Positions 7,658 through 15,959 of a stretch of DNA of 64,000 nt are shown here, piece after piece. How positions within the stretch are numbered: the first letter of the stretch is position 1; every line of letters begins with the position of its first letter. Origin of the DNA: Malikia granosa. GTDB taxonomy: Bacteria; Pseudomonadota; Gammaproteobacteria; Burkholderiales; Burkholderiaceae_C. Below the pieces are notes generated by a model. The model saw only the letters and a program-made list of their open reading frames with translations. It was not told the DNA's origin and searched no databases. The translations under genes were made by a program, and so were the position numbers. Location of the stretch: assembly GCF_002980595.1 (NCBI RefSeq), contig NZ_PVLQ01000027.1, positions 186,001 to 250,000 on the forward strand, read 5' to 3'.

Positions 7658-9577
7658 ATGAAGTCCAAGATTGTCACGCCTGAGCAGGCGATCGGCCTGA
7701 TCCACGACGGCGACACCCTGGTCTGCTCGGGCTTCGGCGTCGTCGGCGTGCCCGACGAGCTGCTGCTGGCCTTGCAACAGCGCTTCGAGGCCAGCCAGTC
7801 GCCGCGCGACCTGACGCTGATCTTCGGCGGCGGCCCTGGCGACGGCAAGGAGCAGGGCATCAACCGCATCGCGCTCGATGGCCTGATCAAGCGCGCCATT
7901 GGCGGCCACTGGGGCCTGGTGCCCAAGCTCGGTGCGATGGCGGTGGAAAACCGCATCGAGGCCTGGAACCTGCCGCTGGGCGTGATCTCGCACCTGTACC
8001 GCGACATCGCCGCCGGCTTGCCCGGCAACCTGTCGCGCGTCGGCCTGGGCACCTTCGTCGACCCGCGCCTGCAAGGCGGCAAGGTCAATGCCCGCACCAC
8101 CGAGGAGCTCGTCAGCGTGGTCGAGCTCGCTGGCCAGGAGCTGCTGTTCTACCGCGTGCCCAAGCCCCAGGTCGCCTTCATCCGGGCCTCTATTTCCGAC
8201 CCGGACGGCAACCTGTCGATCGAGCGCGAGGCGCTGACCCAGGACACGCTGGCAATCGCGACGGCGGTCAAGAACGCCGGCGGCATCGTGATCGCCCAGG
8301 TCGAATACCTGTGCGAGCGCGCCAGCCTGCCGGCGCGCCAGGTCAAGGTGCCGGGCATCCTGGTCGACTGCGTGGTGCAGGCGCGTCCCGAGTACCACAT
8401 GCAGACCTACGGCACGGCCTACCACCCGGCCCTGTCGGGCCAGATGCGGGTGCCGCTCGATGCGCTGCCGCCCATGCCCTTTAACGAGCGCAAGATCATC
8501 GCGCGCCGCGCCGCCTTCGAGCTGATGCCCAACGCGGTGGTCAACCTCGGCATCGGCATGCCCGAGGGCGTGGCCGACATCGCCAACGAGGAACGCCTGC
8601 TGTCCTACATGACGCTGACCGCCGAGCCCGGCGTGGTCGGCGGCGTGCCCGGCAGCGGCCTGAACTTCGGCAGCTCGACCAACGCGACCGCCCAGCTGGA
8701 CATGAACCAGCAGTTCGACTTCTACGACGGCGGCGGCCTGGATCTGGCCGTGCTGGGACTGGCCGAGTGCGATGCGCGCGGCAACATCAACGTCAGCCGC
8801 TTCGGCCCCAAGCTGGCGGGCGCTGGCGGCTTCATCAACATCACGCAGAACAGCCGCACCGTGGTCTTCATCGGCACCTTCAGTGCCGGCGGCCTCAAGG
8901 TGGCGGTGCAGGAGGGCCAGCTGACCATCCTGCAGGAAGGCAAGCACCGCAAGTTCGTCGAGGCGATCGAGCAGGTCACCTTCAGCGGCGAATACGCGGC
9001 CCGCCTGGGCAAGCGGGTGCTCTACGTGACCGAGCGCTGCGTCTTCGCGCTCACGCCCGAGGGCCTGGAGCTGACCGAGATCGCGCCCGGCATCGACCTC
9101 GAGCGCGACATCCTGTCGCAGATGGCCTTCCGCCCGATCGTCAGGCAGCCCATCCTGATGGACGCGCGCATCTTCCGTCCCGAACCGATGGGCCTGAAGG
9201 ACAGCCTGCTGGCGATCTCGCTGCTCGAGCGCATCAGCTGGCAGCCCGAGCGCAACCGCCTGTTCCTCAACTTCCAGGGCCTCAAGCTGGTCAGCCCGAA
9301 GGACGCGCAGGACGTGAAGGACGCGGTCGAGCGCCAGTGCCAGGCCATCGGCCACCGGGTCGACGTGGTCGTCAACTACGACGGCTTCGAGATCCTCGAG
9401 CCGGCCATGGACGCCTATGCCCAGGTCGTTGCCGATCTGGTCGAACGCTACTACGGCCAGGTCACGCGCTACACCACCAGCGCCTTCCTGCGCGACAAGC
9501 TCGGCAGCGCGATCCGCGAGCGCGGGCTGGCGCCGCATATCTACGAAACCCGGGCCGAGGCCGAGGCGGCGCTCTGA
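7658..9577 (+). CDS. Acyl-CoA:carboxylate CoA-transferase (fused alpha and beta domains)
   Basis: 639 aa. Family I CoA-transferase with the alpha-like half (about 1-270) and beta-like half (about 280-515) in one chain, as in propionate/acetate CoA-transferases. TAEPGVVGGVPGSG contains the likely catalytic Glu323, which forms the gamma-glutamyl-CoA thioester. About 110 extra C-terminal residues (including FLNFQGLKLVSP and VVNYDGFEIL) form an additional domain not found in short family members. The ATG follows the DUF3141 stop by 2 bp. Likely moves CoA between short-chain acids; the preferred substrate cannot be read from sequence. Confidence 0.88.
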   Translation: MKSKIVTPEQAIGLIHDGDTLVCSGFGVVGVPDELLLALQQRFEASQSPRDLTLIFGGGPGDGKEQGINRIALDGLIKRAIGGHWGLVPKLGAMAVENRIEAWNLPLGVISHLYRDIAAGLPGNLSRVGLGTFVDPRLQGGKVNARTTEELVSVVELAGQELLFYRVPKPQVAFIRASISDPDGNLSIEREALTQDTLAIATAVKNAGGIVIAQVEYLCERASLPARQVKVPGILVDCVVQARPEYHMQTYGTAYHPALSGQMRVPLDALPPMPFNERKIIARRAAFELMPNAVVNLGIGMPEGVADIANEERLLSYMTLTAEPGVVGGVPGSGLNFGSSTNATAQLDMNQQFDFYDGGGLDLAVLGLAECDARGNINVSRFGPKLAGAGGFINITQNSRTVVFIGTFSAGGLKVAVQEGQLTILQEGKHRKFVEAIEQVTFSGEYAARLGKRVLYVTERCVFALTPEGLELTEIAPGIDLERDILSQMAFRPIVRQPILMDARIFRPEPMGLKDSLLAISLLERISWQPERNRLFLNFQGLKLVSPKDAQDVKDAVERQCQAIGHRVDVVVNYDGFEILEPAMDAYAQVVADLVERYYGQVTRYTTSAFLRDKLGSAIRERGLAPHIYETRAEAEAAL

Positions 9578-9608
9578 GGCCTCCTGTCATCTTTCAAGGA
9601 AACCGCAT

Positions 9609-10436
9609 ATGTTCAAGGACCCGAATTCGAACGATCCCCTGCCCAAGGTCTGGGATGAAAACAGCCGCATCGGCGACATGCTCAAGGGCAAGCGCGGCCT
9701 GGTGGTCGGCGTGGCCAATGGCGACAGCATCGCCTTCGGCTGCGCGGCCAAGCTGCGCGCCTTTGGCGCCGACATCGCGCTGACCTACCTCAACGACAAG
9801 GCCAAGACCTATGTCGAGCCGCTGGCCCGGCAGATCGACGCCGGCCTGCTGCTGCCGCTCGACGTGATGCAGCCGGGCCAGATGGAGGCGGTGTTCGACC
9901 GCATCCGCGAGGAATGGGGCAGCCTGGACTTCGTGATCCACTCGATCGCCTTCGCGCCGCGCGCCGACCTGCACGGCCGCATCACCGACTGCTCGCAGGC
10001 CGGCTTCCTGCAGGCGATGCAGGTCTCCTGCCACAGCTTCATCGAGATGGCGCACCACGCCGAGAAGCTGCTCAATCCGGGCGGCGCCTTGATCACGATG
10101 AGCTACCACGGCGCCGACAAGGTGGTCGATCACTACAACCTGATGGGCCCGGTCAAGGCCGCGCTCGAGTCCTCGGTGCGCTACCTGGCCAACGAGCTCG
10201 GCGAGCGCGACATCCGCGTCTTCGCGGTCTCGCCGGGTCCGCTGCGCACGCGCGCGGCTTCTGGCATCGACCATTTCGACGAGCTGATCGACAAGGCCGT
10301 GACCCGCTCGCCGGGCCGCCGTCTGGTCGACATCGCCGAGGTCGGCCGCGTGGTCGCCTTCCTGGTCAGCGGCGCGACCTCGGGCATGACCGGCGACGTG
10401 ATCTACGTCGACGCCGGCCTGCACATCATGGCCTGA
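9609..10436 (+). CDS. fabI: Enoyl-ACP reductase (NADH), FabI-type
   Basis: 275 aa short-chain dehydrogenase. The Y-x6-K motif typical of FabI, rather than Y-x3-K, is seen in HYNLMGPVKAAL, together with SYHGAD just before it. The NAD-binding segment GLVVGVANGDSIAFG corresponds to the FabI glycine-rich loop. Reduces trans-2-enoyl-ACP in fatty acid synthesis. It is the last gene of the operon, 31 bp after the CoA-transferase, with an AAGGAAA ribosome site. Placement in an acyl-CoA operon suggests this copy may be a specialised second reductase; whether another fabI exists elsewhere is unknown. Confidence 0.9.
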   Translation: MFKDPNSNDPLPKVWDENSRIGDMLKGKRGLVVGVANGDSIAFGCAAKLRAFGADIALTYLNDKAKTYVEPLARQIDAGLLLPLDVMQPGQMEAVFDRIREEWGSLDFVIHSIAFAPRADLHGRITDCSQAGFLQAMQVSCHSFIEMAHHAEKLLNPGGALITMSYHGADKVVDHYNLMGPVKAALESSVRYLANELGERDIRVFAVSPGPLRTRAASGIDHFDELIDKAVTRSPGRRLVDIAEVGRVVAFLVSGATSGMTGDVIYVDAGLHIMA

Positions 10437-10454
10437 TGCCAGGCTGGGGCTTGT

Positions 10455-10469
10455 TGTTGTTTGACAACA
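10455..10469. promoter_or_regulatory. Dyad overlapping a TTGACA box before the porin
   Basis: TGTTGT-TTG-ACAACA is a 6-bp-arm dyad, and a perfect -35 hexamer TTGACA sits inside it at 10461-10466. No good -10 lies 16-18 bp downstream; the AT-rich TAATTACTCTAT near 10511 is possible but badly spaced. It may be the porin promoter with an operator, but this is weak. Confidence 0.3.
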
Positions 10470-10550
10470 CTCAGACCCTCTTGTCTCGGAACTGTCATCT
10501 GAATCTGGGGTAATTACTCTATCCGCTCAAGCAGTGGATCTGATAGTAGC

Positions 10551-10572
10551 GAGGGCTGCAACAGCAGCCCTC
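10551..10572 (+). other. Perfect stem-loop in the porin 5' leader
   Basis: GAGGGCTGC-AACA-GCAGCCCTC, a 9-bp perfect stem with a 4-nt loop, ending 26 bp before the porin ATG. No T-tract follows, so it is not a classic terminator. Leader stem-loops commonly stabilise outer-membrane protein mRNAs or serve as sRNA targets; that role is inference. Confidence 0.6.
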
Positions 10573-10598
10573 AGTCTTAATCAACAGGAAACCGTTCC

Positions 10599-11642
10599 AT
10601 GAAAAAGAGTCTGATCGCCCTGGCCGTGCTGGCCGCTTCCGGTGCCGCCATGGCCCAATCCTCCGTCCAGCTGTACGGCATCGTCGATGCCTTCGTCGGC
10701 ACCACCCAGGACACCATCAAGACCCCGGGCTCCAAGAGCCAGACCGTGGTCGAATCGGGTGGCCTGAAGTCCAGCCGCTGGGGCATGCGCGGTACCGAGG
10801 ACCTCGGCGGCGGCCTGAAGGCTGGCTTCAAGCTCGAGCAGCGCTTCAAGACCGACACCGGTGCTCTGGACGGCGTGAACTTCAAGGGCGAGTCCAGCAT
10901 CAACCTGTCGGGCAACTTCGGTACCGTGGCCCTGGGCCGCATGGGCACCCCGTACGACGACCTGCGTGGCAAGACCAACCCGATCGCTGACACCAACATC
11001 AGCCCGGTCGGCGACACCATCAAGAACGCCAAGGTCGACTACACCGACAAGACCGACAACACCGTCGCTTACGTCAGCCCGACCTTCAACGGCTTCAGCG
11101 GCGCTGTCGCTGTCTCGCTGGGCGAGAACAAGACCAACGTGGCTGACGCTACCAGCCACACCTCGCTGAAGCTGCAGTACGCCAACGGCCCGCTGCTGGT
11201 CGGCTACGGCTTCCAGAAGGAAGAGTCCCAGCTGACCGCCGGCACCCCGGCTGTCGCTACCGGCCAGACCGAAGACAAGACCTTCAACCTGCTGGCTGCT
11301 TCCTACGACTTCGGCGTCGCCAAGCTGGTCGGCGGCTACCAGTCGCTGGAAATCGAGTCCAAGGGCGTCAAGCAGGGCGACAGCGACAGCCTGTACTTCG
11401 GTGTCCAGGCTCCGGTGGCGTCCAACATCAACGTCTTCTTCGGCTACGCTGGCAGCAAGTACGATGCCGTCACCGGCACCGACTTCAAGACCACCGGCTA
11501 CACCCTGGCCGCCAACTACGTGCTGAGCAAGCGTACCGACGCCTACGTCGGCTACAAGCACATCAAGAAGGAAAACGACAACACCGGTGCCGACCTGGGC
11601 AAGGTCAAGACCCTGGCCGTCGGCGTCCGTCACGCCTTCTGA
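10599..11642 (+). CDS. Outer-membrane general porin, betaproteobacterial type
   Basis: 347 aa. A Sec signal peptide (MKKSLIALAVLAASGAAMAQ, cleavage after AMA) is followed by SSVQLYGIVDAFVG, the standard first strand of Burkholderiales porins. The body shows alternating-residue beta strands, and the chain ends AVGVRHAF with the terminal Phe needed for BAM-dependent assembly. Forms a trimeric 16-stranded channel for small solutes (family knowledge). Codon use is strongly biased to GCT/CTG/AAG/ACC, unlike the neighbours, pointing to high expression. It has its own leader hairpin and a strong terminator, so it is a single-gene unit. Confidence 0.95.
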   Translation: MKKSLIALAVLAASGAAMAQSSVQLYGIVDAFVGTTQDTIKTPGSKSQTVVESGGLKSSRWGMRGTEDLGGGLKAGFKLEQRFKTDTGALDGVNFKGESSINLSGNFGTVALGRMGTPYDDLRGKTNPIADTNISPVGDTIKNAKVDYTDKTDNTVAYVSPTFNGFSGAVAVSLGENKTNVADATSHTSLKLQYANGPLLVGYGFQKEESQLTAGTPAVATGQTEDKTFNLLAASYDFGVAKLVGGYQSLEIESKGVKQGDSDSLYFGVQAPVASNINVFFGYAGSKYDAVTGTDFKTTGYTLAANYVLSKRTDAYVGYKHIKKENDNTGADLGKVKTLAVGVRHAF

Positions 11643-11682
11643 TCCTGATCGGGCAGCTTCTTCCTGCCCGGCTGGTGCAAGC

Positions 11683-11710
11683 AAAAGCGCTCTTCGGAGC
11701 GCTTTTTTTT
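11683..11710 (+). terminator. Rho-independent terminator after the porin
   Basis: AAAAGCGCTC, a TTCG tetraloop and GAGCGCTTTT form a 10-bp stem extended by four more T residues. A strong textbook terminator beginning 40 bp after the porin stop. Confidence 0.93.
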
Positions 11711-11773
11711 CGTACTGTGTCCAGCAGCGGCGAACGACGGCGGCTGGCTGTGCTGACCTAGGGTTTTTCCGGG

Positions 11774-11801
11774 TTTACATGTTTCCTCGTGGCGGTATAA
11801 A
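11774..11801 (+). promoter_or_regulatory. Sigma-70-like promoter for the 59-aa ORF
   Basis: TTTACA (11774-11779) and TATAAA (11796-11801) with a 16-bp spacer, in a locally AT-rich patch. CGGTATA occurs twice with a 9-bp period (11793-11799 and 11802-11808), overlapping the -10 and the likely start of transcription, which could be an operator. Confidence 0.55.
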
Positions 11802-11835
11802 CGGTATATATCGTTGTAAATATTGGCAGGGAATC

Positions 11836-12015
11836 ATGTTCAGCCCCCTCAACCGTTCGCCGCTGCTGCAGGCCCTGTCGCAGTGGTTTTCCAGCCTGCT
11901 CTGTCCCGAGGCGGCTACCGCGTCGCACGAGCTCGGTCATCATCACCTGGGAGCGGTGGCATCCTCCTATGTCGACTACGGTCGCTGGCCCGAGGCTGCG
12001 CGCCATCTGCACTGA
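11836..12015 (+). CDS. Probable small protein, 59 aa
   Basis: An ATG preceded by GGCAGGGA and a good promoter 35 bp upstream opens a 59-codon frame (starts MFSPLNRSPLLQALSQWF, ends WPEAARHLH). The N-terminal half is amphipathic/hydrophobic and the C-terminal half is His-rich (HELGHHHLG). It stands alone between the porin terminator and the ppx terminator, in a 494-bp interval with no larger gene. No family is recognised. The HELGH string resembles a zinc-protease motif, but the protein is too short to be one. Promoter, ribosome site and isolation support expression; conservation is untested. Confidence 0.5.
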   Translation: MFSPLNRSPLLQALSQWFSSLLCPEAATASHELGHHHLGAVASSYVDYGRWPEAARHLH

Positions 12016-12061
12016 GGCCTGGGCCGCTTACAGCCAGCCCTGGCCTGGCGGCGCGGCCATG

Positions 12062-12084
12062 AAAAAACCGGCCATGGGCCGGTT
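12062..12084 (-). terminator. Rho-independent terminator after ppx
   Basis: On the minus strand AACCGGCC-CAT-GGCCGGTT runs into a T-tract (A-tract at 12062-12067 on the plus strand). An 8-bp stem with a 3-nt loop, 53 bp beyond the ppx stop. Confidence 0.85.
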
Positions 12085-12093
12085 CGATCACTA

Positions 12094-12130
12094 GGGGGGG
12101 GCTCGGAGCGGGGTGCTTGCCACCCCCCCC
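12094..12130. repeat. G8 ... C8 homopolymer inverted repeat
   Basis: A run of eight G (12094-12101) and a run of eight C (12123-12130) are separated by 21 bp just past the ppx stop. They could pair as a hairpin. They lie outside any supported gene. Confidence 0.6.
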
Positions 12131-12136
12131 ATCTGC

Positions 12137-13621
12137 TCAGCCCAGGTCGGCCGAGAAGCGCCAGCCTGATTTCTGCCAGGCCGCCACTTCCTCCTCGACC
12201 AGCCAGGCCGACTGCGGGTAGCTGCGTGCCCAGCCCGTGCTGGCGGTCAGCTTGAACTGGCGCGTCTTGTAGCTCAGCTGCAGCGGTGCGATGTCGGGGT
12301 CCTGGCGCGCGTGGCACAGCAGCACCGCCAGCCGCAGGCACAGCAGCTGCTTGGCGAACAGCTCATCATCCAGATAGTCCTCGATCTTGCGCAGCTTGCC
12401 ACGCTGGCCCAGCACCAGCTGGCTCATGCGGTGCAGCTCCTGCAGCGTGAAGCCGGGCGCATCGACATGGTCGAGGATGTAGGCGCCATGGCGGTGCATG
12501 TCGCTGTGCGAGATATGGGTGCCGATCTCGTGCAGTCGCGCCGCCCAGACCAGCTTCTGCGAATAGCGCTCGTTGTTCGGATCGGGCAGGGCGATCTGGG
12601 TGAACAGGTCGGTCGCTATCCGTCCGACCCGTGCCGCATGCAGCTGGTCGACGCCATAGCGCTCGCACAGCCAGTTCACGGTGCGCTCGCGCACATCGGT
12701 CGTGTCGTTCTCGCGGTCGATCAGGTCGTACAGCGCGCCCTGGCGCAGGGCGCCGTCGGCCTTGGTCAGGCTCTCGAGCTTGAACAGCTCGAAGATCGCG
12801 CGCAGCACGCCGATGCCGCCGCCGATGACGGGGCGCCGGTCGTCCTTCAGGCCCTCGAGCCGCAGGTGGTCGGGGTGGCCGGCGCGCAGCAGCTTGTCGG
12901 TCAGCCAGTCCAGGCCCTCGCGCGTGATCTGGCCGGATGGAAAGCCGTGCAGCGTGAGGATCTCGGCCACGGCGCCGACCGTGCCCGAGCTGCCGTAGGC
13001 GGTGTCCCAGCTGCCGACCGGATAGGCGTCGAGCGCCTCGTCGAGCACGGCCTTGGCCGCGATCTCCGAGGTCAGCAGCGACTGCTGGGTGATCTGGCCG
13101 CGCGGGAAATAGCGCGTCGACCAGGCCACGCTGCCGAGCCGGTAGGACTCCATCTTGCTCGCGCTGTAGCCCTGGCCCAGGATGACCTCGGTCGAGCGCC
13201 CGCCGATGTCGATCACCAGTCGCTTCTCGTCCGATTGCGGCAACAGGTGCGACACGCCCTGGTAGATCAGCCGGGCTTCCTCGTGGCCCGAGACCACCTC
13301 GATCGGAAAGCCCAGCACCTCCTGGGCGCGGCGCGTGAAGTCGTCGCGGTTCCTGGCCTCGCGCAGGGTCTGGGTCGCGACCGCGCGCACCTGGTGCTTC
13401 TGGAAGCCCTGCAGCCGCTCGGCAAACCGCGCCAGGCATTCCCAGCCGCGCTCCATCGCCACCAGGCTCAGGTTCTTGTTCTCGTCCAGGCCGCTGCCCT
13501 GACGCACCGTTTCCTTGAGGTATTCGACTCGTTCGATATGGCCCGAGTCGTAGCGGCCGATTTCTAGGCGAAAGCTGTTGGACCCGAGGTCCACCGCAGC
13601 CAGCAAGGTTCCGTTTTGCAT
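12137..13621 (-). CDS. ppx: Exopolyphosphatase (Ppx/GppA family)
   Basis: 494 aa, with the ASKHA-type N-terminal half (LAAVDLGSNSFRLEIG is the phosphate-binding signature; VIDIGGRSTEVILG is the second) and an HD-like C-terminal helical half (KLVWAARLHEIGTHISH). Removes terminal phosphates from polyphosphate, opposing ppk1. It is divergent from pstS and shares a 192-bp control region with it. GppA-type pppGpp phosphatase activity cannot be excluded by sequence, but context with ppk1 and pst favours exopolyphosphatase. The ATG is at 13619-13621. Confidence 0.93.
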   Translation of the reverse strand: MQNGTLLAAVDLGSNSFRLEIGRYDSGHIERVEYLKETVRQGSGLDENKNLSLVAMERGWECLARFAERLQGFQKHQVRAVATQTLREARNRDDFTRRAQEVLGFPIEVVSGHEEARLIYQGVSHLLPQSDEKRLVIDIGGRSTEVILGQGYSASKMESYRLGSVAWSTRYFPRGQITQQSLLTSEIAAKAVLDEALDAYPVGSWDTAYGSSGTVGAVAEILTLHGFPSGQITREGLDWLTDKLLRAGHPDHLRLEGLKDDRRPVIGGGIGVLRAIFELFKLESLTKADGALRQGALYDLIDRENDTTDVRERTVNWLCERYGVDQLHAARVGRIATDLFTQIALPDPNNERYSQKLVWAARLHEIGTHISHSDMHRHGAYILDHVDAPGFTLQELHRMSQLVLGQRGKLRKIEDYLDDELFAKQLLCLRLAVLLCHARQDPDIAPLQLSYKTRQFKLTASTGWARSYPQSAWLVEEEVAAWQKSGWRFSADLG

Positions 13622-13739
13622 GTCAAGTTGTCAAAATTCCACGGCAGCATAACACCTTGTATTTCCTGGGCGGAGCTCTTTTGCCGTCGGCACTGACAGA
13701 CTGTTGCGGTCCCGCCGATTCAGGGATATTGTGAAATCA

Positions 13740-13757
13740 GTGTCATGAATGTGTCAC
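13740..13757 (+). promoter_or_regulatory. Pho box upstream of pstS
   Basis: GTGTCAT-GAAT-GTGTCAC, two 7-bp direct repeats with an 11-bp period, closely matching the PhoB consensus CTGTCAT-N4-CTGTCAC. A -10-like CATAAAGT follows 8-10 bp downstream (13766-13773), the usual geometry for PhoB-activated promoters that lack a -35. Expected to drive pstS and the downstream pst-pho genes under phosphate starvation. Confidence 0.88.
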
Positions 13758-13813
13758 ACATCAGGCATAAAGTCAGCCTTACCGATCCCCACTCATCCGA
13801 AAGGACGTCGACC

Positions 13814-14845
13814 ATGAAACGCCATTTCCTCAAGAGCATCGCTGCTGCTGCAGTCGCCATGACCGGCTTCGCGCTGCCGACTTTTGCCTCCGCTGCCGAC
13901 ATCACCGGCGCCGGTGCCACCTTCCCCTATCCGATGTATGCCAAGTGGGCCGAGGTCTACAAAAAGGAAACCGGTGTCGGCCTGAACTACCAGTCGATCG
14001 GTTCTTCCGGCGGCATCAAGCAGATCCGCGCCAAGACCGTGACCTTCGGCGCCACCGACGCCCCGCTCAAGGGTGAAGAGCTCGACAAGGACGGCATGGT
14101 CCAGTTCCCGGCCATCATCGGCGGCACCGTCCCCGTGATCAACCTCGAAGGCTTCAAGCCGGGCGAACTGCGCGTGACCGGCCCGGTGCTGGCCGACATG
14201 TTCATGGGCAAGATCACCAAGTGGAACGACGCCAAGCTGGCCGCCCTGAACCCGGGCAAGAACCTGCCTGACCAGTCCATCACCATCGTGCACCGCGCCG
14301 ACGGTTCGGGCACCACCTTCAACTGGACCGACTACCTGAGCGCCGTCAGCAAGGAATGGGCCGACAAGGTGGGCAAGGGCGCTGCCGTCAAGTGGCCGGC
14401 CGACTCCTCCGTCGGTGGCAAGGGCAACGAAGGCGTCGCCGCCAACGTCAACCGCGTCAAGGGCGCACTGGGCTACGTCGAGTACGCCTACGTGAAGAAG
14501 AACAACATGAACTTCATGCAGCTGCAGAACAAGGATGGCAAGTACGTCAGCCCTGACGACAGCACCTTCGCCGCTGCAGCCGCTGGCGTGGACTGGTTCA
14601 GCGTGCCGGGCATGGGCGTGTCGATGGTCGATGCCAAGGGTGCCAACAGCTGGCCCGTCACCACCGCCTCCTTCATCCTGATGTACAAGAGCCCGGAAGA
14701 CAAGGCCGCTTCGCAGGAAGCACAGAAGTTCTTCGCCTGGGCGTTCAAGAACGGCAAGAAGCTGGCCCTGGACCTCGACTACGTGCCGCTGCCTGACGCA
14801 GTGACCACGCAGATCCAGAGCAAGGTCTGGTCGCAGATCAAGTAA
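13814..14845 (+). CDS. pstS: Phosphate ABC transporter substrate-binding protein
   Basis: 343 aa. The Sec signal peptide (MKRHFLKSIAAAAVAMTGFA, cleaved near ASAAD) precedes DITGAGATFPYPMYAKW, the PstS signature. RADGSGTTFNWTDYL supplies phosphate-binding residues. This ATG is chosen because it starts the signal peptide and has AAAGGA upstream; earlier in-frame starts lie in the Pho box region. Binds periplasmic phosphate and delivers it to PstCA. First gene of the pst operon. Confidence 0.97.
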   Translation: MKRHFLKSIAAAAVAMTGFALPTFASAADITGAGATFPYPMYAKWAEVYKKETGVGLNYQSIGSSGGIKQIRAKTVTFGATDAPLKGEELDKDGMVQFPAIIGGTVPVINLEGFKPGELRVTGPVLADMFMGKITKWNDAKLAALNPGKNLPDQSITIVHRADGSGTTFNWTDYLSAVSKEWADKVGKGAAVKWPADSSVGGKGNEGVAANVNRVKGALGYVEYAYVKKNNMNFMQLQNKDGKYVSPDDSTFAAAAAGVDWFSVPGMGVSMVDAKGANSWPVTTASFILMYKSPEDKAASQEAQKFFAWAFKNGKKLALDLDYVPLPDAVTTQIQSKVWSQIK

Positions 14846-14950
14846 GGTCTCCAGACTCTCCCCAGACATTGCGCCTCGTGATCCGTCACGCTGGCGCAAT
14901 GCTTGTTTCTTCAACACAACCGATCACACACCATGAGCGTGGGAGCCACC

Positions 14951-15931
14951 ATGAGCCTACCCGAGGCAGCCGGCGGACGTGACGAGCAGCGCATGCTCTC
15001 GATCGTCAAGCGCCAGCAAATCCAGGATTTCTTCTTTCACAAGATCACGCTGACCTTCTCGCTGCTCGTGCTGGTGGCACTGCTGGGCATCATCGTCTCC
15101 TTGTTCATCAATGCCTGGCCGGCGTTCCAGAAGTTCGGCTTCGAGTTCATCTGGCGCGTCGAGTGGGACATCGTCAACGAGGAGTTCGGTGCCGCCATCG
15201 CCGTCGTCGGCACCCTGGTCAGCGCGGCCATCGCGCTGCTGATCGCCGTGCCGCTGTCGTTTGGCGTCGCGCTGTTCCTGACCGAGACCTGCCCGGTCTG
15301 GCTGCGTCGCCCGCTCGGCACCGCCGTCGAGCTGCTGGCCGCCGTGCCCTCCATCATCTACGGCATGTTCGGCCTCTTCATCTTCGCACCGCTGTTCGCC
15401 GAGTACGGCCAGCCCGCACTGCAATCCACCCTGGGCCAGATGCCGCTGATCGGTGGCTTCTTCGGCGGCGCGATGAACGGCATCGGCATCCTGGCCGCCG
15501 GCCTGGTGCTGGCCTTCATGGTGCTGCCCTTCGTCGCCGCGGTGATGCGCGACGTGTTCGAGATCGTGCCCCCGATCCTGCGCGAGTCGGCCTACGGCCT
15601 GGGTTGCACCACCTGGGAAGTGGTGCGCTATGTCGTGCTGCCCTACACGCAAAAGGGCGTGGTCGGTGGTGTCATGCTGGGCCTGGGCCGCGCCCTGGGC
15701 GAGACCATGGCCGTCACCTTCGTGATCGGCAACTCGAACAAGCTCAGCGCCTCGCTGTTCTCGCCCGGCACCTCGATCGCCTCGACCCTGGCCAACGAGT
15801 TCGGCGAAGCTGCCGACTTCCACATGTCGGCCCTGTTCGGCCTGGGCTTCCTGCTGTTCGTGATCACCTTCTTCGTGCTGGCCATCGCCAAGATCATGCT
15901 GATCCGCGCCGAAAAGGCCAAGGGCAACTGA
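14951..15931 (+). CDS. pstC: Phosphate ABC transporter permease PstC
   Basis: 326 aa from this start. Six hydrophobic segments are evident, with the first around [19 protein letters not shown], and the EAA-like loop around [20 protein letters not shown]. Of three in-frame ATGs (14903 region, 14933, 14951), this one has the best ribosome site, GGGAG five bases upstream. Forms the inner-membrane channel with PstA. The 105-bp gap after pstS has no terminator, so the two are probably cotranscribed. Confidence 0.95.
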   Translation: MSLPEAAGGRDEQRMLSIVKRQQIQDFFFHKITLTFSLLVLVALLGIIVSLFINAWPAFQKFGFEFIWRVEWDIVNEEFGAAIAVVGTLVSAAIALLIAVPLSFGVALFLTETCPVWLRRPLGTAVELLAAVPSIIYGMFGLFIFAPLFAEYGQPALQSTLGQMPLIGGFFGGAMNGIGILAAGLVLAFMVLPFVAAVMRDVFEIVPPILRESAYGLGCTTWEVVRYVVLPYTQKGVVGGVMLGLGRALGETMAVTFVIGNSNKLSASLFSPGTSIASTLANEFGEAADFHMSALFGLGFLLFVITFFVLAIAKIMLIRAEKAKGN

Positions 15932-15959
15932 CCAGGAGCCGCTCATCCGCGAGACAAAC

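Noticed and set aside
11836-12015. HELGH motif suggesting a zinc metalloprotease
   Set aside because: The frame is only 59 residues, lacks the rest of any protease fold and has no third ligand region; treated as a His-rich small protein.
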